The notes below the pieces were generated by a model that saw only the letters and a program-made list of their open reading frames with translations, did no database searches and had not been told where the DNA came from. The translations under genes were made by a program, and so were the position numbers. A DNA stretch of 23,449 bases from NCBI GenBank assembly GCA_045655325.1, contig JAZOOY010000015.1, positions 1-23,449 of the forward strand, read 5' to 3'. How positions within the stretch are numbered: the stretch's first letter is position 1; each line of letters opens with the position of its first letter. This document shows, piece by piece, positions 22,951-23,449 of this stretch. The stretch is from UBA1738 sp045655325. GTDB lineage: Bacteria > Bacillota > Clostridia > UBA1381.

Positions 22951-22979
22951 ACCATACTACAAAATGGTACGAATGTCAA
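22951..22979 (-). promoter_or_regulatory. Promoter of the dprA-topA-trmFO-argS operon with inverted repeat
   Basis: On the minus strand the -35 box is TTGACA (22974-22979) and the -10 box is TATGGT (22951-22956), with a 17-base spacer. An inverted repeat, TACCAT-N8-ATGGTA (22950-22955 and 22964-22969), covers the -10 box and half the spacer and could be an operator. Transcription would begin near 22944, giving a leader of about 28 bases. Confidence 0.6.
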
Positions 22980-23031
22980 AGATTTTTTTTAAAATTTCTA
23001 TATAATAGGAAGATTTTTTTCAAAATTATCC

Positions 23032-23449
23032 TTATCTTTTTGCTTCATAAACCAGCAAAGATGCCGCAACTGCCACGTTTAAGGACTCTGCCCTGCCATA
23101 AATCGGGATTTTTACAATTGTGTTGGAAATTGACAGAATTTCATCTGTTATGCCGTTTGCTTCATTCCCTACCACAATGATAGTTTTGCCGGAGTAGTCT
23201 GCATCCTTAAAGTCGATAGTGTTTTCAACTAGCGCTCCGCTTATCACCTTGTATCCGTCCTCTTTCATCTTTAAAATATCGGCTTTTGTAAGACCGGACT
23301 TTGCTTTAATGTGAAAAAATGACCCCATGCTGGCACGCACTGTTTGCGGGCTATAAATACCAACGGTATCTTCCATCAGAAGAAGTCCGCAGTCTGCTGC
23401 ATCACAGATACGTATTATTGTGCCCATATTGCCCGGGTCATTGACTTTG
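23032..23449 (-). CDS. TrmH/SpoU family RNA 2'-O-methyltransferase, 5' end outside the window
   Basis: The reading frame stays open to the right edge, so this is the C-terminal part (about 138 residues) of a larger gene. It begins mid-protein with VNDPGNMGTIIRICDA, which is SpoU motif 1. TIIVVGNEANGITDEI (motif 2) and IPIYGRAESLNVAVAASLLVYEA (motif 3) follow. Together these form the trefoil-knot SAM-binding domain of enzymes that methylate 2'-OH of tRNA or rRNA. The N-terminal substrate-binding domain is not visible, so TrmH, RlmB and TsnR-like subfamilies cannot be told apart. The ATG at 23427 is internal to motif 1 and is not the real start. A short A/T-rich gap with no clear terminator separates it from the dprA promoter. 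Confidence 0.93.
   Translation of the reverse strand, partial: KVNDPGNMGTIIRICDAADCGLLLMEDTVGIYSPQTVRASMGSFFHIKAKSGLTKADILKMKEDGYKVISGALVENTIDFKDADYSGKTIIVVGNEANGITDEILSISNTIVKIPIYGRAESLNVAVAASLLVYEAKR

Noticed and set aside
22981..23031. Terminator of the trmH-type gene.
   Set aside because: A weak A/T stem (around 22990-23015) exists, but on the minus strand it is followed by A rather than T residues, so it does not look like a working terminator for that gene.
1..23449. Mobile elements, CRISPR arrays, prophage genes, tRNA genes.
   Set aside because: No transposase, integrase, terminal repeats, regularly spaced repeats or tRNA cloverleaf was seen; intergenic spaces are short and accounted for.

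Overview
The window looks like chromosomal core DNA from an anaerobic, endospore-forming member of the class Clostridia, probably a gut Ruminococcaceae/Oscillospirales-type organism. The grounds are a complete spoIIAA-spoIIAB-sigF sporulation operon, an oxygen-sensitive glycyl radical enzyme with its radical SAM activase, the dprA-topA-trmFO order seen in Firmicutes, families common in Clostridia (DUF1292/YrzB, TM1266-type ACT protein, DUF6062), A+T-rich intergenic DNA and strong GGAGG-type ribosome binding sites. This placement is inference. I see no transposase, phage gene, CRISPR array, tRNA gene or plasmid function.

Layout. (1) Positions 1-160, minus strand: a strong sigma-A promoter and the leader of what is probably an rRNA operon whose 16S gene would lie beyond the left edge. 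(2) 168-4391, minus: a four-gene unit made of a B12-independent glycerol/propanediol dehydratase-type glycyl radical enzyme, a short activase, a PqqD-family protein and an S24/S26-type serine peptidase. It ends only nine bases before the rRNA -35 box. (3) 4447-5266, plus: ruvX and yrzB, each with its own promoter. (4) About 5333-5569, plus: a structured non-coding RNA with 6S RNA architecture and a terminator. (5) 5648-5893, plus: a small unknown ORF that runs into the sigF terminator. (6) 5886-8030, minus: a tandem-OB-fold SSB-like gene followed by spoIIAA, spoIIAB and sigF. (7) 8164-15701, plus: valS, folC, then dxs, tlyA and ispE, ended by a strong bidirectional terminator. (8) 15700-23449, minus: trmH-type methyltransferase (5' end outside the window), dprA, topA, trmFO, argS, a TM1266-like ACT protein and a DUF6062 protein. 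The last five genes are packed with overlaps or gaps of under 25 bases.

How the genes work together. spoIIAA/AB/sigF form the anti-anti-sigma, anti-sigma and sigma switch of the forespore. dxs and ispE are two steps of the MEP isoprenoid pathway, with tlyA between them. dprA, topA, ruvX and the SSB-like gene handle DNA; valS, argS, trmFO, tlyA and the trmH homologue serve translation and RNA modification. The likeliest place for something undescribed is the left end, where a dehydratase-type glycyl radical enzyme with a cluster-poor activase is linked to a PqqD/S26 pair normally met in RiPP biosynthesis. Next come the 6S-like RNA and the duplicated Cys/His DUF6062 protein sharing an operon with a hydrogenase-type ACT regulator and argS.

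Several start codons were moved downstream on ribosome-binding-site and family-alignment grounds (pqqD, sigF, spoIIAB, ssb-like, valS, dxs, dprA); each entry gives the reason.
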